From: Gentiana macrophylla
Lineage: Eukaryota > Streptophyta > Magnoliopsida > Gentianales > Gentianaceae
DNA length: 64,000 nt
Direction: 5' to 3'
Assembly (NCBI GenBank): GCA_026214975.1
Contig: JAOBSW010000555.1
Span: 310,001-374,000 of the forward strand
The position numbers and the translations under genes are program-made. Position 1 is the stretch's first letter; every line of letters starts with the position of its first letter. The notes under the pieces were generated by a model. That model was given only the letters and a program-made list of their open reading frames with translations. It was not told the origin of the DNA and did no database searches. Positions 60,300 to 64,000 of this stretch are shown one piece after another.

Positions 60300-60990
60300 A
60301 TGTCTTTCACTCTTGTTGAACCCGGAATGATCGTTTGTCTTGACCAGTATATTGCAAAGTATATTGATCAAACTCTAGTCAATTCAATTGCAACAAAAAT
60401 CCGAAAAATTAAAGGATGGAGAAGTGTATTCAATATTGATCGAAAAGTGTGTGCTTAGAAAGCATCGGAGACTTCTATCAATTTGGTAGAAAAACTGTAG
60501 AAGGAGAAGATACACAAACCTATATCACCACTGTCAATGATAAGGAAATCAAAGTCACTGAAGATCTAATTGCAGAAATCTTTGGATTTGACAAATCCGG
60601 AGAAACAGCAGCCATTAAGTTGACTAAGGAACAGAAGGAGAAGTTATGGAAAGATATAGAAATTATTGGAGAATCTGTTGTCTTACAAACAGGAAGCACA
60701 AGCTTGCTCAAGCCAGAATTTAATTTTCTCTCAAAGATGCTGGAAAATTGCATAATTGGGAATGCTGGAAACTTCAGCAACCTATCTAGAGCAAAAATAG
60801 ATTTGTTATATGTGATTTGGTTTGAAAAAGATTTCAATTAGGCAAGGTATCTATTTGATCAATTGATAGCACAGTCAATTGACGTATCTAAAAAGAAGAC
60901 CGATGAAAAGAAAGGATGATTTTATCACAAGAAGACTCTTGCATTAGTAGTCCAGAGGATACTCGACCACTTTGGAATTGCTAAGAGGAA
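60300..60990 (+). pseudogene. Env-like ORF of the LARD-like element
   Basis: ATG at 60300 opens MSFTLVEPGMIVCLDQYIAK; a one-base frameshift near 60448 (GTGTGTGC) leads into VCLESIGDFYQFGRKTVEGE, then VTEDLIAEIFGFDKSGE, LLKPEFNFLSKMLENCIIGN and SRAKIDLLYVIWFEKDFN, a TAG at 60839, and ARYLFDQLIAQSIDVSKKK. This resembles the 'putative plant transposon protein' domain found in third ORFs of SIRE-like elements and in LARDs. Function unknown. Likely counterpart of the ORF at 944-2771. Confidence 0.6.
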
Positions 60991-60999
60991 AGAAACACC

Positions 61000-62900
61000 A
61001 GTTGCTGATGGGAAAATTGTCGTTAAAGAAGAAAAAGCTGGAAAAGGAAAGGTGAGAAATCGAGTGAACCAGAGAAGAAGAAAAGCGGAAATCAAAGAAG
61101 CACGCTCTCTGGAGATGAAGTATTGGCACAAATTGAAGATTTACTGAGGAAATAAGAAGGCAGATTGGAAGAATCGAGAAAAAGACTTAAGCGATCAAGT
61201 GACTATGAAATCAACTCAAGAAGCAAAACACGGAGTTGGCGGCGGATCAACACGAAGTGCAAGCCGAAGTTAATCTTACGAATCTATTCGGTTTGATGGC
61301 GAAGTTTTACCAATTCAAGAACCACCTATGCATTCACGAAATGGAAATGATAGAAAAGCGAAGTTGTCAACGAGAGAACAAAGCGTTGAAAGCGATTTGC
61401 GAAAAAAAAATTTGTAACTTCGGGAGGAGCGGACCACGAGGCGAGGCGATGATGAAGAATCCGATGGTGATGAAAGGCGATTAATGAAACAACATTAAAC
61501 ATGCTTATGTTGCTTTCAAAATCTAAGTCTACTCTCAAGAATCGTCCCGAGATCGAGAACATGAAGCGCTCCTCAAAGCGAGGAAAGGAGGAGGTGAAGC
61601 GAAGCAGAATCAACCAAGATCATTCGATTGGATGAGCAAGTTCATGAAGTTGAACCCACGAACACACAACGAAGGAAGTTCCGGTTGTTGAATTGGAACT
61701 GAGCTTAGTGAAAAACTAGTCGCGGAAGAAGTTGCAAGTGAAAAGTTTTGCAAGCAGAGCGAGACAATCTCGGTTTCGATCCTTTGAAAAGGAACATCGA
61801 TCGTCCCGATTACTCTGCGAGGAGAAACCAGCAGAACCGATCTTATGCAAGCGGTGATCTGCAAGAAGCGATCCCATGCAGTTGAAGTTTCTATTCAAGA
61901 AGAAGATCATGAAATCACAAGAGAATCGAGGAGGACACCTCACACCATTCAAATCCTCATCGATCATCTTGAACTTATGAAAGGCGATTATGAGCGATTG
62001 CAAAGATATAGAACTTGGAAGTTGAGTTCTATTGATAATCAAAGAAGTCGACATGCGAGAAATAGAGCTTATTGAGAAATGGGTATTTGATATCTACAAC
62101 ATTACTAGTTTAATGGAGATAATCAATACCGCCAATTCTAAACCAAGGATATGCGCTTATCGAAATAGCTATTGGAGGAAGCCTTAGCGGTGGAAGTTCT
62201 AAGAAGAGCGTTGATAATGATGATTTTGAAGAAGATCTGATCTACAAAAAGGATTCTTGCCTCTATACAAGAAAAGAAGCGCATCGAGAACTAAATCTGA
62301 AGATGATTCTTGAAGTTACGGAGAAATCGGTGGAAGTTCAAGCTCTGGAAGTATATCTAAAACACAATTTGGACAAAGCGGAAGGAGGTTACCAATCTCC
62401 CACGAGATAAATCCACACTTGAAATAGCAAGAACTTTGGCAAACATGCGGAGAAGAATCAGATGATGAACTTGAAGCACATCTATCACCGATGAAAGTTA
62501 TTGGTTCATCAAGATTGGAAGGAGCTGAGAAACAATCTGAAGAGAAAAGACAATCAGCTGAACTTAAAGAAAAACTGAAGCAAGTTGTTCTCTCACCTAA
62601 ACCAACTGAGGCTGAGAAAAGCAAAGGAAAAGATCAACAAGCAAGAAATTCATAAGATGTTCCTACTCAAGTTGATCTCATTAAGTATTATCACAATGAG
62701 ATACTCAGAATTCAAGAGGATGACCAAAGCTTATTCAGAAAAGTTTAAAATCCTTAGAAGCCAGTTAAGATGAACGAACCAAACTTGAAAAGAAGATGGA
62801 CCTTTGTGAGCGACATTTGTCAAACCACTTTGCTAGAGCTTAGGAAAACAACCCCGAGCATGTCACAAGGAGAAATGAAACTCAAGACAGATGGGAAGGT
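61000..62900 (+). pseudogene. Decayed lysine/glutamate-rich coding region
   Basis: Short open stretches in changing frames encode Glu/Lys-rich, coiled-coil-like sequence (VVKEEKAGKGK, QVVLSPKPTEAEKSKGK in suitable frames). Frames break repeatedly in segments full of GCGA and ATCGA, where CTGA and ATCAGA would restore similar codons. Probably the continuation of the env-like ORF. No domain recognised. Confidence 0.4.
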
Positions 62901-62924
62901 ATTCTTAATAATCTAGTCGATAGA

Positions 62925-63278
62925 ATGTTTTTAATGGAACAGGGCATAAAGGACTCAGTTGTGGCTCAAACCATATTGGCATCAACTCAGCAAACATTGA
63001 ATGCTTACATCAAAAGCTTGATTCATAAAGATGATGTCAATAAGGGGAAAAGTTTGGATATCTCAAAAGTCCATGCAGCTAAAATGCCACAAGTCCTCAC
63101 AAATGTTGATGATAAGTTGAGTGGCGAAGAAAGCAAGAGGAGATTTCATGATGATGAAATGAAAGCGATTGTTAAATACTCGAGAACCAGTGACAAAAGA
63201 ATTGGTCGGGATTCTCGTCTCTACAATCTATTCAATAATTTACCGAGAGAGAATGAGTATCAAAGAAGAATCTCTTGA
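62925..63278 (+). CDS. 117-codon ORF near the 3' end of the LARD-like element
   Basis: MFLMEQGIKDSVVAQTILAS then TLNAYIKSLIHKDDVNKGKS and EESKRRFHDDEMKAIVKYSR. Mostly helical and charged. No family recognised. It may be the C-terminal part of the env-like protein rather than a separate gene. Confidence 0.35.
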   Translation: MFLMEQGIKDSVVAQTILASTQQTLNAYIKSLIHKDDVNKGKSLDISKVHAAKMPQVLTNVDDKLSGEESKRRFHDDEMKAIVKYSRTSDKRIGRDSRLYNLFNNLPRENEYQRRIS

Positions 63279-63779
63279 AACATTTTACACACATGCGAAG
63301 ATACTCGTGTACTATTGGAATAAACTAAAGAAATGGGAAGCATATGGCACCTTAGATAGAGCTTGAGAGAAAATTGAAAAAGGTGAACTGAATTTGTTCA
63401 AAATCTACTAAAAGCGACCACCAATGAAAGACTAAGGACATCGTCTTTACATTTGCGATTCTATTCAAAAGCAAAATTTTCAAGAAAAACAACTTATCTG
63501 AATCATGGAACATTTGGGCAAGCATTCATGGAATTGAACATTCAGCCACAAATGATGCAATGAGAACTATTGCGGAAAACTATGATAATCAAGCTTCTCA
63601 ATCTTCCAAGTGAAAAAAAACTATCTTCTAGTTCTTTTTATCATGTTGTATTTTATTACTTACCCAGCATTGTAACTCAGTTATCAAATAAATTCTCAGT
63701 TTCTCAGTTCATTGTGTTATTTACTGTATTTTGTCCTTTATCTTTTTGCATTGCTTTTAAGGAGGGTATTGACATCATC

Positions 63780-63793
63780 AAAAAGGGGGAAAT
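63780..63793 (+). promoter_or_regulatory. Polypurine tract of the LARD-like element
   Basis: AAAAAGGGGGAAAT directly before the 3' LTR start TGTTGG. Same tract as at 668-682. Confidence 0.85.
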
Positions 63794-64000
63794 TGTTGGA
63801 AATAAAATTTATGTTTTGATGATGATTCATCACTTATTTGTTAATTGTTCTTAACCCTATTGATGAAGTGTCATAACTAGCTGTTATAGTGCAAAGCAAA
63901 AAGATGTCTAGATATCAATGTATAGGATTTATTAGAGTCTGATATTTGTATAAGTTAAATCAGACAAGCACGGTAATAGTTGTAGGTGGGGGCGAGAAAT
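63794..64000 (+). repeat. 3' LTR of the LARD-like element (start only)
   Basis: Matches 56717 onwards; the differences include AGTCTGATA here against AGTCGATA there, and GGGCGAGAAAT here against GGCTGTGAAAT there. The window ends inside it. Confidence 0.9.

Larger units (their letters stand above)
56717..64000 (+). mobile_element. Large LTR element without pol (LARD-like), runs past window end
   Basis: The 5' LTR 56717-58507 starts TGTTGG and ends CCAACA; the PBS follows at 58510 (TGGTATCGAGGC, initiator-Met type with CAG altered). The PPT AAAAAGGGGGAAAT is at 63780-63793, and the 3' LTR starts at 63794 with the same sequence as 56717. The 5.3-kb interior has no protease, integrase, RT or RNase H motif on either strand, only gag-like and env-like ORFs. 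This fits a non-autonomous large retrotransposon derivative. PPT and LTR start match the SIRE-like copia at 668-682, pointing to that lineage as helper. Confidence 0.8.

Noticed and set aside
61326..62054. Minus-strand ORFs in the LARD-like element
   Set aside because: They lie in the CG-altered zone opposite a Lys/Glu-rich coding strand and show Ser/Phe/Leu bias expected of antisense frames.

Overview
This is nuclear DNA from a flowering plant, most likely a eudicot. It is AT-rich. It holds one recognisable host gene, a six-exon laccase at about 41.75-47.06 kb, in a dense bed of LTR retrotransposons and DNA transposons. Boundaries rest on LTR pairs, primer-binding sites (PBS), polypurine tracts (PPT), target-site duplications (TSD) and hand-read translations; no database search was possible.

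Region 1 (1-30.3 kb) is a nest of mobile elements, nearly all on the minus strand. A gypsy gag (28941-29224) is cut by a SIRE-like Ty1/copia element with an extra env-like ORF (LTRs at 1-667 and 28139-28940). That element is cut by an Athila-like Ty3/gypsy element (3' LTR 5177-6612, coding parts 8.0-9.6 kb and 25.3-28.1 kb). The gypsy RNase H is in turn split by a 15.6-kb CACTA-like insertion (9631-25274). Inside the insertion lie a tRNA-derived SINE, a TIR element carrying broken pieces of an AGC-type kinase and a small plant protein, a 60-bp minisatellite, a nearly emptied copia element and two Helitron 3' ends. One deletion at 28139 explains the missing 5' parts of both the copia and the gypsy element.

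Region 2 (30.3-41.7 kb) contains a young, nearly complete 4.6-kb copia element (30312-34947, LTRs 149/150 identical), two MITE-like inverted-repeat elements, a diverged local duplication and a 5'-truncated copia element.

Region 3 (41.7-47.1 kb) is the laccase gene. All four copper-site motifs are present, but one base is missing in exon 5, and a 2.1-kb CACTA element with an exact ATT duplication sits 8 bp into intron 4. A short relic resembling laccase exon 6 lies at 52.7 kb.

Region 4 (47.2-64.0 kb) has a second small copia element (47813-52359) inserted into an older LTR, fragments of further copia elements, and a large element with 1.8-kb LTRs (56717 to beyond the window end). That last element has no visible pol but has gag-like and env-like ORFs, and it shares its PPT with the SIRE-like copia of region 1.

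In parts of region 4, CTG and CAG trinucleotides are nearly absent, CG is in excess, and reading frames break at those places. This looks like a systematic sequencing or consensus error at methylated CHG sites, so breaks in those elements should not all be taken as biological decay.
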